This document shows positions 14,391 through 26,560 of a stretch of 64,000 nt of DNA, piece by piece (positions within the stretch are counted from its first letter, which is position 1; every line of letters starts with the position of its first letter). The notes beneath the pieces are model-generated. The model was given only the letters and a program-made list of their open reading frames with translations, searched no databases and had not been told where the DNA came from. The stretch is from positions 124,063,328-124,127,327 of the forward strand of contig OZ024742.1 of NCBI GenBank assembly GCA_964016885.1, written 5' to 3'. The stretch comes from Eledone cirrhosa. Lineage: Eukaryota > Mollusca > Cephalopoda > Octopoda > Eledonidae. The translations under genes were made by a program, and so were the position numbers.

Positions 14391-15430
14391 TTATTATAAA
14401 GATAACTTACATAGAAATAAATTATATTAAATCAACTTTCCTTTATACATAAATGTTATACACTTTACATGGGAGAACATTATTTTAAAATGTTGAAATA
14501 GAGAAGAACATAAAACTTACAATCATTTCTGAACAACCTAATATTAAATTTTCGTTTATTCTGTAGTGTTAAAATCTTTACAATATTTCCGAAATGGTTA
14601 GTGACAGAATTCCAATGCAACCAGAAATGTGTTAATGACAAGATCGCTGAGAGTGCGATCAACCATATGTTGCTACGAAATATATAAAAAAAGAAATGGA
14701 TACCACAGTTGACGTATATGTCTGTTTTAAACGGTTAAAATGCTTTTGCCATTTCGGAAAAGCATGACGATATAACAAAAAACACAAAAATATTAAATTC
14801 TTTATACATGAGATATCTAACAGCCTACTAATAAGGGGATAAAATAACAATTCAAATATTACAGATATTAACGATATTGATATTAATAATAAAAATAATG
14901 GCAATAATTAAAAGTGTAAAAGTGCTTATAGAAGTAATAATGAAAATATTAGCCATAATTATAGAACGTACATTATATTAAATTCACAAATAAATGTCTA
15001 ACGCAAACTAAAAAAAATAAACGTTTCTAACATACGCTAAATGAAAACAAAATAAAGCATTATCTGTCAACAAAATGTGTTGTATTTGAAGAAATTGCTA
15101 CTTGAAATATCATGAATAAAACGATTTATCCATTTTGTTTTACATCATGTGAAAAACAATATATTCACCCAATAAACTGATGAAATAAATCATTTCATGT
15201 ATGTGTTTCTATCTGTTAATAAGAGTGGAAATATATGTAAGATTATATGTGCGAATATATAAAGGCATGGGATTATACACATATGAGCGACAAGTTAATA
15301 TATAAATGTTTGTCACTGTTTATCACGCGTTCTCCTTTCACACCTTATACAATGATCCACATTAATGAGGCCTCTACCACAGATATTTCTCTCATTCTCT
15401 CTCTATATATATATATTTCCTTATATGTTC

Positions 15431-16393
15431 TTATAATATTTGCTTTAGTTTTAATTTTGATATTTCTTCTTCAGTCCAACTGAGAATGGGTGCTCTATAT
15501 CTCACCACTACAACTGCAGTGACCAACATTCTCGCATACAAGTTGGATTTCAAAATATTTTTTACACTTTTTAAATATATCCCTCTAAACTTTTCTTTCA
15601 TTTCTGCGTGCAATAGATTATCAAATTCTAAGACCCCTAAATATTTGTAGCTACTATCTACTGCCTCTCCCATGGTTTCTTAAGATAGCAGTCGTAATCC
15701 ACTACAGGCTGCTTTCTTCCCTTTTTTCAAGCCATAGACATCTTCTGTGTTAAGTTTCTTACAATATCTCAAAGTTTTCTTATCAATAACCTTGGTACCA
15801 TAGGACCTCTCCCTACATCCTTTGTTGTTCCCTTCGTAGTATTACTTGCTATGATAGAAAAGCATATCTCTTCCCCGCAAATATCCTAGTGAGAAACTAC
15901 CATATTATATTTAAGAATGCTATAAGGTGGTAGTTTCCCAGAGCGAAGCCCTTCTATCTTTATCATAAGCTCTGTTCTCGCTGTAACCATCCATGTGGAG
16001 ACTGCCCCTCTCTCGACACAATCATGCAATTGTGTTATCAGTCTTTCATGCATCCTGCCTTAACCGCATTATGGCATTTTCAACCATGATTGTTTTACCT
16101 TTGTCTGTTTAGTGATCATCAGTTGCATTTCTTCCTCTACACTCAGTGCAACTGCTCGGGTGAGGTCTTTTGTTTGGGTTTTGTCTTCTGCCTGGATGTC
16201 TTGTGTGACAGCATATATTTTTTTGGTAGTTTCAATTATCATCTTCCTATCTACTTTTGTCATACTCGTTGGAATTCTTTCTTCTGAGACATTTAAGACA
16301 GAGCAGGACTTATTTTTCACAATTGGAACTGCTTTTCTGAATGTACTTAATTCGCCTAAAAGTTCACATAAACTCCCATTATCTTTGCCTAAC
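15431..16393 (-). pseudogene. LINE family C relic (RT part)
   Basis: Minus strand, from the SINE boundary leftward: a frame with MTKVDRKMIIETTKKIY and AVALSVEEEMQLMI, then in other frames a RLITQLHDCVERGAVSTWMVTART stretch typical of the LINE segment just before the NYRPI motif. Last is DSSYKYLGVLEFDNLLHAEM followed by RGIYLKSVKNILKSNLYA, the RT thumb/connection. The same type of element supplies the tail at 61321-61637. Many stops; the catalytic YADD was not found. The right end is cut by the SINE at 16394. Confidence 0.65.
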
Positions 16394-16515
16394 GATCTGA
16401 GTTCAAATACCACCGAGGTTGACTTTGCCTTTCATCCTTACGGAGTCGATAAAATAAAGTACCAGTAATGCACTGGGTAATTGCTGGCCTTGTGCCTACA
16501 GTAGAAACAATTATC
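16394..16515 (+). mobile_element. Cephalopod SINE, 5'-truncated
   Basis: Starts at the B-box region (GATCTGAGTTCAAATACC) and runs to the usual GTAGAAACAATTATC end. The tRNA head is missing. Confidence 0.85.
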
Positions 16516-16529
16516 TTTGCTTCCACACG

Positions 16530-17305
<776 letters not shown>

Positions 17306-17420
17306 TAAATATATTGCACATAACTCAGTTATAACACCGTTTTCAAGACCTCAACATTCTATGGCATCAGACACGTCAAATGACATCGACGTAATAACGT
17401 TTTAAAACCGGGTTTGGACC
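17306..17420 (-). repeat. Dispersed repeat D2, copy 1
   Basis: Homologous to the inverse of 27680-27800. Shared blocks are AACTCAGTTATA, ACCTCAACATT, TATGGCAT and CGTCAAATGACAT. Each copy abuts a (TA)n tract. Confidence 0.7.
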
Positions 17421-19663
17421 CTAGACGGTTCTGTTTGAAGGTCAAGCCTGGGTAAGATAACTTGAAATTTGAAACGTGTGCCTCGCAACGGAAATGATCT
17501 TAATAATTTTCGATCATTACAATGGACAATATCCGTGTTGTTTCGGATTAATTCCGTCTACATGGACAATTTGTCTTCTCACTATAGCCATCAGGAAACT
17601 GTTTCTTTCTTACGCAACTTGTATCTATAATATCTTATAATACGTTTCCTTTTTGCGACACTAGTAGCTCTATTTCAATATAATTTGCTAGTATGTGTAG
17701 CATTTCGAACGACCACATAGAGCTTACCACCCGGATCATTAATCTGATTAAATATATTTAAATCATTTCTAGTTTATTTGATAGAAGTATGTATCATAAA
17801 TATATTAAGGATATACGAGTATATGTATTAGCTGGCCATTATACATTATAAGACTATTGTATTGCAAATACTACTTTTCTACACATCTATTTTCAGCTGT
17901 TGCTATATATACCCGTATTTGACATAATTCTAATTCCATTTTCTAATTAAGCAAATATGGAATGAGAAAATATTCTCACTTTTCATACTAAAGTATTTTA
18001 GATATTGGCTAAATTGTTTATCCATATACAAGGAGTGACATTATTAGTAAGCGTTCTGTCTATTACCAACTATTTGTCATGTTTAAGGATTAATAAGATA
18101 TCCCTATCCACAACTCTCAGAACATATACCTCGATTTGTCATAAAAGAATTGTTAGATGTGATTCTTCCTGGGTGCTGCTTATAGTAAATGCATTATTTG
18201 ATATTCCAAATGTTTAGAAGGGAGAATTCGTTAAAACAATTTATATAATTATTACATTGATCTCTACGTTTTCTTAAACTTGACGGAGCATTACGTTTAT
18301 ATATTACATAATAAATTTTTGGCACGAAAATACTCGCAGCATGTTATAGACAATGTGATAGGAAAGAAATTGAATTTCCTTATGAGTTCATATTTACTTG
18401 ATTCACTGTAAATCACAAAAGAATTAAATCTAAGATATATTATTAGATCCAATGTCACCATTTCACTGAATTCTGTACATCAAATTCTTATTTCAGTAAT
18501 TCAACTAATATAATTTCATGAAAATGAAAATAATATTTAAAAATTATCCATCTATTTCAATTGTACTCAAGCAATCTATCATTTAAATGCATCGTCTTTC
18601 TAATATAGAAAATTGTTTTATAGCTTGTAGCAAATCAAATTAATATTCACCCATAAATTCTCATGAGAATGTGCGTTGTCAGCAAATAATATTTCAATTT
18701 GTCGCTCGGTATTTTATCAGTATAATTTCCTCAGTTCCTATACTGCTTTTAGTATAAAGCAAGGTGACGATACATGTTTCTTATCCTCTTCACAGAACAG
18801 TATAAAATAAGGCATGGCACCAGATTTGTAACTGCCTTTTCATATAAAAATCAACATTATCCATGCGATGGATATTGTAAATATGGGGGGTAATAATTTG
18901 ACATGTCTGTCATTTATATTGTTTTTAATATACACCTTTTATTATTTATGTGTATATTCATATCTATAACCATTTGTAAAGTGTTGGAAACTCATATAGC
19001 ACTGATATAAATTCTGAAATTTATATATAGAAATCGTCGCTTCATCTTAAAATAGTGTGGCGAAATGTAAAGTACAACCAAATATAAAATAATGGATTTA
19101 GATTTATGGACAAGGCCAACAACCTTTGGGAAGAGGTAAAAACTAACCAGGGCAACATTTGAATTCAACTAAACTTAAAATATTAATATACAATAGTACA
19201 AGAAATACAGAGTTAAAATGAAATATATTCCACATTGATAGATCATCAAGGCTTATGTGATATTAATTTAAAGGTTATTTTTTATTTAAATGTTGTATCA
19301 TCAATGTCTTTAAATAGATTTCTTATTAGCTATAGGAAATCAAAAGTATAGCATTTTATTATTTTTTTCAAATTTATTTTGATTGATAGACAGGTGCCTT
19401 CTATATTTCCAACTATATTATAAATGATTACATATATTATTTACATACAATATTTACTAACAAAATATGAATCAGGTAAAGGAACTGGCCTAACCGAGGT
19501 AATGGTTGGTCAGGGTTGCACATGTTTCCAGACAGTGAGTGTGAGCCGTAAAATCCCTTTTTTCCACGTTGACCTCGCTAACCATGCAGCCATATGCGTT
19601 ATCCATCTATCTATCTATCTATCTATCCAGCTAACAAGCTATTTATGTCTCTCTCTCCATAAC
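17421..19663. other. Unique AT-rich intergenic DNA
   Basis: No recognisable gene. A (CTAT)n run lies at about 19605-19630. Confidence 0.5.
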
Positions 19664-19708
<45 letters not shown>

Positions 19709-20060
19709 ATGCTCTGGGAGGGTCATGTTGCCAATCAGAAACACACGCACCAGAGCATTCACTTCAATTTATTTTGAATTAAATTTATAAATTTAGGAAT
19801 TTATAAATTTCCGGTTGGTTGATTCCACAACCAGGCGATTGTTCATATATTGTCAAAGTTCTTTCGTCACACATTCTGTGACCTCTTCATTGACTGGGGA
19901 TTATTTTCTTTGTTTTTGTGCCTCTCCTTTGTTCCTGTCCTACGCCATCTTGTTTTGTGTGTGTGTTGTGTGCTTAGTTTGCGCATCTGTTACATCCGCG
20001 TGTCTCTGTGTGTTTATATTTGTTTATTTATTTGATTATTTACATGTTACTGGTTGGTTG
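19664..20060 (-). mobile_element. PLE-type non-coding flank, copy 1, with hammerhead-like core
   Basis: After a (TA)n array, the block TATTGTTATGCTCTGGGAGG starts a sequence that parallels 22075-22569 (TATTGTTATGCTTGGGGAG), which adjoins a PLE coding pseudogene. On the minus strand it carries TGAAGAG, a GTCACA..TGTGTGAC stem and CGAAAG at 19889-19862, close to the CUGANGA-stem-GAAA core of hammerhead ribozymes with C3 replaced by A. No coding part is attached to this copy. Confidence 0.55.
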
Positions 20061-20396
20061 TTTATTCTATAAAAAGATCAGTTTCAACACACGTTTTCAG
20101 ATAAAGTATCTTGCTAAACAAATTCAGAAACGAAATATATCTCTATATATATATATATATATATTCAGGGAGAATCGTATTCCGGCGGGTAGAAATAATC
20201 GAAACGCAATTTCCGATTTGTGTTGGCAAGCGCTACATGGACCAAAAGAGACCAGAGTAATAAATATATGTTATAAAGGCCATACAAATTGAGACGGCGG
20301 TTAAGAAGCTATCAATCACCTAAGACAAAAAAAAAGGAAGCAAACTAAACGGATCAAACAAGATAAATGAATGAAATATATATATGTTTGTGTATA

Positions 20397-20427
<31 letters not shown>

Positions 20428-20428
<1 letters not shown>

Positions 20429-21738
20429 AGATCAAAAGATGGTTAAAAGAGTTCCATGTATTTTATTATGCGCATTTCAAAAACAAATATCATCATGCAA
20501 TAACATTTCGGTTTTCATCAGATAAAGTAGGAAGACATGATATGAAGGTTAAACACACTTGTGGATAGTGCAGTTTTAAATCAACATATGAAAAGTAGTT
20601 TTAGGTTGATGTGTGATATTGGGAAAACAATTGTTGAGGGGGGTGGGGTGGAAAGGATGAAAAAGAGGAGGAGATGAGCGTAAAAAGTGGAGGGGGGGAG
20701 CATAATGAGGAAGTTTGGATATTAGCTGTATACTTTATCAATTTAGAATCCTTTTCTCAAAGGCACATATATATATATATATATACTTCTTTAAAAATAT
20801 ATCCATCTTTCAAAATTATTTATTATACATTATATTAGACTTGTTACTCATTCTATATCACTCCTATTTATCACGTCCCTTTCTTCCTTTTCCTTTTCTT
20901 TTCTTTTTCTTTTAAGTTCTAACCCCTAATCTGTACCTTTTCTCACTGTGCCTAACATAGAAACAATTATTACACAATACAATATATTCTTACTTTATAT
21001 CACCTTGAAAAAATCCTTCGTAAACATAAACATTTTTTAGACGTTAGAATATTCATCCTCAATTCATTATTTTTTTTCTCACTTTCATGCTCATCTAACT
21101 ATTTCATCCCATCTTCTACTTTTTTCACAATATATCCTTACTTACATTACCTTTGCTATTTTGAATAATACATATCAACATTTTCTTTCCATCGCACATA
21201 TTATTAAACCCTTAAATATTATTCTTAATACATATTAACAATTTATTTTCATCGCACATATTATTAAACCCTTCAATATACAAACCTTAACTTTACATTA
21301 TTTTTCTCTTCGTTAATTTTCAAATTCTTTTAATTTATACATTATCTTCCAACGGTTTTTCAACCTCTCTATGTAAAACAATACATTTTTCTCAGTTATA
21401 AAAGCTATCTCTCTCTCTCTATCCCCCATCTCTCCTCCTATCTCATCCTTCCTCATTATACTCCTCCCCCTCCACTTTTTACTCTCATCTCCTCCTCTTT
21501 TTCATCCTTTCCAACCTCCCCCCCTCAACATTTTTTTCCCCAATATCACACATCAATCTAAAACTACGTTTCATATGTTGATTTAAAACTGCACTATCCA
21601 CAAGTGTTTTTTAACCTTCATATCATGTCTTCCTATGTTATCAGATGAAAACACAAATGTTATTGCATGATGATATTTGTTTTTGAAATGCGCATAATAA
21701 AATACATGGAACTCTTTTAACCATCTTTTGATCTTATA
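20428..21738. repeat. Large foldback repeat F1, 280-bp arms
   Basis: Arms 20428-20710 and 21457-21738 are inverted and roughly 90-95 percent alike by eye (GATCAAAAGATGGTTAAAAG, TTCCATGTATTTTATTATGC, AAGTGGAGGGGG and others). The 746-bp spacer is AT-rich, with (TA)n and pyrimidine tracts, and codes for nothing I recognise. A related partial foldback is at 33128-33440. Both end next to (TA)n. Confidence 0.8.
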
Positions 21739-21827
21739 TATTATGTATACTCCAGTCCTACAAACTGTAGAGTGCTACTTATCCGATATCTGCATTGCTT
21801 TATTGTACTACAATAAAAGTCACCTAC

Positions 21828-21828
<1 letters not shown>

Positions 21829-21879
<51 letters not shown>

Positions 21880-22080
21880 AAGTTCAATTAACACTTAGGA
21901 TTTAATATTCTACTATACTATTTCATTATAATACCATTATAAATTTTAAAGGATTGTAAATAAAACGAGTAAATCAGACAAACTTGGAATTCCTCTTATT
22001 AATATAATCTTCTATACACAATCATACACACCCGTGTATATTTATCTATATATATCTCTATATATATATATGTATATATT
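21829..22080. repeat. (TA)n microsatellites with unique filler
   Basis: Pure TA at 21829-21875 and TA/TCTA repeats at about 22043-22080, with AT-rich DNA between. Confidence 0.85.
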
Positions 22081-22569
22081 GTTATGCTTGGGGAGAGTCA
22101 TATGTGTGTAATAATATTGCCAGAATTAATAACAGAACACACTCACTGTTTGGTTGGTTTTCGCTTCCTTGTCTTTTATATCGGTTAATTTAATTTATTC
22201 GGTCCTCAATGTTATCATTGACAGAACAACGGTCAAAAATACAGATACAATATAGACACAAACACATATATATAGTCTAACAAAGTTCTTTTGTTGCACA
22301 TATGCAACATCGTCAGTGGTGCTATTATGTTTCCTCCCGTTGTATTGTATGCCTACGCCATCTTTATTTACTCTGTTTATTTATTTATTCAATTTATTTT
22401 TGTTTTATTTTTGTCTTCTCTGCGCATGCGTTTGCGTGTGAGTATAGGGTTTGATGTGTGTTCGTGTTTGGGTGACTGTGTATTGGTTATTGTATTCTAT
22501 CTTAGTTTACTAGTGTGTGTTTATATGTGTTTGTTGTTATTGTGCTTGTGTATGTATTTATTTATTTAT
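22081..22569 (-). mobile_element. Non-coding 3' region of the PLE at 22570-24280
   Basis: Directly downstream (minus strand) of the PLE C-terminus. It ends at TATTGTTATGCTTGGGGAG beside a (TA)n run, the same terminus as the copy at 19705. On the minus strand CACTGACGATGTTGC-ATATGT-GCAACA gives a CUGACGA box followed by a perfect six-base stem, but then AAAA rather than GAAA, so the hammerhead-like core appears to be mutated. Confidence 0.55.
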
Positions 22570-24280
22570 CTATACTTCTCTTAGGTCAGTATTGTTTGTT
22601 TGGGTGTTGTTGTTATTCCATTCATTTTCTCTGTTTAGCTTTGGCCTTTTAAGTTCTGTTTCGCTGGCCTCTCTGATTTGCCTATCTGCTGGGTCATTTC
22701 TATGCTTAGATATTATTCTAATTTCTATGTTGTCTATGTTACCGTCGTGTTGTTGTTGGCATGTTCGTATAGTACTGAACCGTTTTTTCGTTCTTTTAGT
22801 TCCCCTAGAGCTGGTCTATCCTTTCACCTATGCTACGAGCTGGATCGCCTATGTATGTTGTTGTCATGTTTCTGCAAGTACCCTCTGTACATCTTATGCT
22901 AGAGACTACGTTTCTAGTTTTACAGTTTATCCGGGGGTTTACGTTACATATAATACATTACCTATTAGTACAGTGGGTTTTCTTAAAAGGGTAGGTTTTG
23001 CTGATCAGGGATTTTATGGTTGTTCCTGGCTTTTCTACCACCTTAATCTTCAAGTGGGTCCTTCTCAGAGCCTTTCTACACTGGGTAGCTAATTTCTCTC
23101 CAGGTGTAGCGTCCACACACATGACACTCTGGTATTTCTGGTTGCCGTACCATGAGGTGGGTTTCCCTATCTTATGTTTAGTCCTATCTAAGCTATTCCA
23201 TGATTTGCTCCTGTATAATGGGCAAATTCCTTTCATGTCCAGTTCTATGAGGGTCTTATACTTCTCCGTGGCTCCTTCGTATACTCTGATTCTGTCTCTT
23301 TGGTTGTAGCCAGAGACATGCATGTGGTTGATGAAGTGTTGGACGTGTCTTTCCATTTCTGTTGGGTAGCACATGCGGGACACGTTCTTCCTCACTCCTA
23401 CCAAGTCTACGATTAGAATATTAAACTTAGCACTACTGGACATTGCTGAGTTTGTGAGTATCAGGTATTTAGAGGCCATGGGTTTAGCATAGTGTGAATG
23501 GAGAATTTGGGTTCTCTCGTCTATAGTGTTAATCCAGAGTGCCGTGTCTAATACAGGTAGTCTATTGTTAGTGTGTTTGGAAGGGTAGTCGATAGTTACA
23601 GTTATACTCTGGTGTATGGAATTAACTATCTGCTGGATGCTTTCCATTGAGCTATTTTCTAAATCATACTTTTTAGTACTCTCTTGTGGGGATGTCCTTA
23701 TTACTATATTGATGTCGTCTACGTAACGAGAGTACATGATGAGGTCTATGGAGCTCTCATGCAGGAGATCTTTGAGTCTCCTTTCCCACCATACCATAAC
23801 AAGGTTGGCAACGTCACCAGCTATGCTGACGCCAATGGCTGCTCCCTCATTTCCGGTGTAGATCTCGTTGAATTTGAATATGTGGCCCTTTAGGGTAGTT
23901 TTGATACTAGCACCTATTGCATGTGCGACCATTTTTCATACCTGATCATTGTTTTGGGGTTTCCGTAAAGCTTTGGTCCACCCAATCCACCTTCCCATGG
24001 GAGTCTTTTTTGCCATTGAGGTTATGGTGGGGGGTCTACCTCTAATGGGTCTACTGGGACAAAAACGTCTAAGGTCATGGCTGTCTAGGTAGTCAGTGTC
24101 ATAGGTAAGTCTAAGTAGGAGGCCCAGTTTGTCTGTGTCGATGTCGCAGAACTCCACCTCACTCTCAATGATCATCTCCACACATTTTTCCACAGGAAAA
24201 TCAATGTTAATGAATGGGTACAGTGATACCACATCCATTTTATATAAAAAACCTTGCAAAACTAATTCATCACCGTTATA
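22570..24280 (-). pseudogene. Penelope-like retroelement: reverse transcriptase plus GIY-YIG endonuclease
   Basis: The most complete retroelement here. The minus-strand frame is open from the SINE at 24281: KMDVVSLYPFINIDF (RT palm motif A), CPSRPIRGRPPTIT, then an in-frame TGA at 23938-23936, KMVAHAIGAS, AAIGVSIAGDVANLVMVWW, and the catalytic box YSRYVDDINIV, with both aspartates kept. A long thumb and linker follow to CTNR and a TAA at 22958. In the same frame after it come CIICNVNPRINC..NVVSSIRC (Cys-rich linker) and TYIGDPARSIGER, the GIY-YIG core. Two frameshifts later the domain ends in VLYEHA, IEIRIISKHRNDPADRQIREA and a stop at 22570. PLEs reverse-transcribe at a nick made by this nuclease. 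The RT is far from the PLE at 50.6 kb, so at least two PLE lineages are present. The 5' end is lost at the SINE insertion. Confidence 0.85.
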
Positions 24281-24463
24281 TGGTGGATTGGCAGTATCGG
24301 TAGAGGGTCGGGCGCCATGCTTTCCAGCATAGTTACGTCCCTTTACGATCTGAGTTCAAATCCCGCCGAGGTTGACTTTGCCTTTCATCCTTACGGGGTC
24401 GATAAAATAAAGTACCAGTAATGCACTGGATAATTGTTGGCCTTGTGCCTAAAGTAGAAACAG

Positions 24464-24465
<2 letters not shown>
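24281..24465 (+). mobile_element. Cephalopod SINE inserted at the PLE 5' edge
   Basis: Full-length copy (TGGTGGATTGGCAGTATCGG to GTAGAAACAG). It is flanked by GTTATA on both sides (24275-24280 and 24463-24468), a short possible target-site duplication. Beyond it lies only (TA)n, so the upstream part of the PLE is not recovered on the other side. Confidence 0.88.
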
Positions 24466-24518
<53 letters not shown>

Positions 24519-24523
24519 TATAA
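24466..24523. repeat. (TA)n microsatellite
   Basis: TA run between the SINE tail and the foldback arm. Confidence 0.92.
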
Positions 24524-25195
24524 AATATGTAGTTTAGAAAGCCACAACAATGCAGATGGGTAATCTCGACGTAGGAAGTGAGTAAGACATAGGAGAAAAG
24601 TGAAAAATGAGAGAAACGAAAACAAAACAAAGGTAGAAGGATTACCGTAATGGAGATTTAATCCCAATATTTCGGGCTCACGCCCATCAACGGGGGGAAA
24701 GTTCCAAAAGGGGGGGGAACAGGCTAAGCCGGAGAAAGTTGTATTGTCGTTAAAACATAGGAATGCCGTTATGGGGAAAAATTCAAACGAGGGAAAGAGT
24801 GCGCGTGCGAGCGATAGGCTGTGGCAAAAGCTACTGACCAATTGGGTTGGATCAATAGGGTGCGCTAGCGCGTGAAAGCCGCAAAATATGTGTGTGTAAA
24901 TATATATATGTGTGTGTAACTGTCTGTGTATATGTGTATGTGTGTAACGGCATTCCTATGTTTTAACGACAATACAACAACTTTCTCCGGCTTAGCCTGT
25001 TCCCCCCTTTTGGAACTTACCCGTTGATGGGCGTGAGCCCGAACTATTGCGATTAAATCTCCACTACGGTAATCCTTCTACCTTTGTTTTGTTTTCGTTT
25101 CTCTCATTTTTCACTTTTCTCCTATTTCTTACTCACTTCCTACCTCGAGATTTCCTATCTGCATAGTTGTAGCTTTCTAAACCACATATTTTACA
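24524..25195. repeat. Large foldback repeat F2, about 250-bp arms, with hammerhead-like hairpin
   Basis: Arms 24524-24771 and 24944-25195 are inverted copies, about 90 percent alike by eye (AGGAATGCCGTTA/TAACGGCATTCCT, TTTCTCCGGCTTAGCCTG and others); the spacer of about 170 bp is unrelated. Both arms carry CCGTTGATGGGC-GTGA-GCCC followed by GAA(A), a strong GC hairpin placed like stem II of a hammerhead. The core box reads UUGAUGG rather than CUGANGA, so it is at best degenerate. Confidence 0.82.
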
Positions 25196-25228
25196 TATTT
25201 CACAATGCTTCAAGCAAACTTTAACACC

Positions 25229-25231
<3 letters not shown>

Positions 25232-25322
<91 letters not shown>
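25232..25322. repeat. (TA)n microsatellite at LINE A tail
   Basis: TA run with ATG interruptions next to the LINE 3' end. Confidence 0.92.
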
Positions 25323-25326
<4 letters not shown>

Positions 25327-25345
25327 TATATCTAACTATCTATCT

Positions 25346-25572
25346 AGGGCGGGTAACATTCCCGATATCCATGGACGAGTTCTCTACAGCGGTCTCTGAC
25401 CCTCATCATCACCGCCACGTCCTGCGTATCCAACAGACCAGTGTCTGTCCTTAGGGCATCAACATACGTTAAGCTTGGTCTTCCTCTTCCAGTGTGTTCA
25501 TGCAGGGGCTCTCACAGAAGCCCTGAGTGCAATGTCAACTCTGGATGTCGGTGAGCATGTCCAGCTAACCTC
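25346..25572 (-). pseudogene. LINE family A, 3'-terminal fragment
   Basis: Reverse complement of the tail seen at 2894-3270: it encodes the region from LAGH..HRHPELT to RDR.R and ends at the shared 3' terminus (..GTTACCCGCCCTA). Only about 225 bp, cut at the 5' side by (TA)n. Non-functional. Confidence 0.75.
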
Positions 25573-25597
25573 ATATATATATATATGTAGGGGTGTG

Positions 25598-25760
25598 AAG
25601 GCCCGTGGCTGAGTGCTTAGGGAATTGGATTCGCAATCGGGAGGTTGCGATTTCGATTCGCAGATTTAGATGATTTATCTCATTGAGCAAGGCACTTTTT
25701 TCACGTGGTTCCTTCTGCCTGCAGTTGTGACAGACAGATATTATAGGAAATTGGAAAGAC
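25598..25760 (+). mobile_element. tRNA-head SINE, third type
   Basis: GGCCCGTGGCTGAGTGCTTA (A-box type) with GCGATTTCGATTCGC (B-box type), then TTGAGCAAGGCACTTTTTTC, as in many invertebrate tRNA SINEs. Its tRNA part is too worn to be a working tRNA gene. Confidence 0.6.
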
Positions 25761-25949
25761 CAATGGAAACATTGTTTCCTCTGTCCGATTAGACTAGCTC
25801 CACCCAGTCAATAGGAGATAGGGTTAAAATAGAAGATAAACAGAAAGTAAATGTGATAAGAGGAAGGAAGATGGAAAATGTGGAAAAAGGTGGAGGACAA
25901 AATATCTCGTGCCTATTAAGTCAGCCATCTTGATTAATTAGAAAGTAAT

Positions 25950-26560
25950 ATGTCTTTAATATTTAGTCAAATCAATGGGTGTATGAAATATACAAATGAA
26001 ATATCACTCTGAGAAGTAATCTAATAAAGCCAAAATGTCAATTTAGGAGAGTATCCGTAAGAGCGACTAGCATATCTTAATCTAACTCATGTAATATCCT
26101 CTCTACCATGATTTCTAGAATAAAGAAACAATATCGTGTATGGCAGACCAATGGAACTAACACTTTTGGAAGACGTTTTCCTGTCAGCAGGGGAGAGTTC
26201 TTTGAAATACGAGGTAGTATTGATTATAAAGGATACAGACCATTTCGTTCCCGAAACCGCATGGCGACTAAAGCATTGCGTGTAGAACTACTAAATGAAC
26301 AAATCCCTCTACATATATTAGGACAATACGAAATGCTTATGAGGCTAGAAATAGCAGGAAAAACTGTCTAAATGGATGAGTGTTTAGTATTAACTAAAAA
26401 GTTATTTGTCTCTAATACTTAGACCACTCAATGAATGATTAATATATACAGATAAGATATCACTCAGAGAACTAATTTAACATGAAATGTATGCCAACAT
26501 CTCATTTAGGGTTGTAAAAGTCAGACGTTCTAAAATAAGTTAATATAATTCATATAATCG
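25950..26560 (+). repeat. Diverged local duplication flanking an open frame
   Basis: 25950-26100 and 26400-26555 align (CTAATAYTTAG, TATCACTC-GAGAA, CATTTAGG, AACTCATGTAAT-like ends), about 450 bp apart, with the 87-codon open frame between. A fainter third copy may lie near 27015-27070. It suggests an old tandem duplication. Confidence 0.5.
26108..26371 (+). CDS. Possible small coding exon or gene, 87 codons
   Basis: An open frame in otherwise quiet DNA with balanced, non-repetitive composition: MISRIKKQYRVWQ at the start, a basic middle (GRRFPVSRGEFFEIRG, YRPFRSRNRMATKALR) and LNEQIPLHILGQYEMLMRLE near the end, then TAA. I do not recognise the family. An alternative to the ATG at 26108 is a splice acceptor, CCTCTCTACCATGATTTCTAG, ending at 26118, which would make it a terminal exon. 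No polyadenylation context is obvious. It lies inside a diverged duplication, so it could also be a relic of a mobile element. Length alone does not prove coding. Confidence 0.35.
   Translation: MISRIKKQYRVWQTNGTNTFGRRFPVSRGEFFEIRGSIDYKGYRPFRSRNRMATKALRVELLNEQIPLHILGQYEMLMRLEIAGKTV

Larger units (their letters stand above)
11801..15430. other. Mostly unique AT-rich DNA
   Basis: Holds a 145-codon open frame at 12336-12773 (+) and a 69-codon one at 13315-13524 (-); neither resembles a family I know, and both are at a length expected by chance in quiet DNA. A diverged repeat pair (13560-14045) and one hairpin (14353-14390) are listed separately. Confidence 0.5.

Noticed and set aside
22517..23092. 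191-codon + strand open frame
   Set aside because: It is the shadow of the PLE GIY-YIG pseudogene on the other strand.
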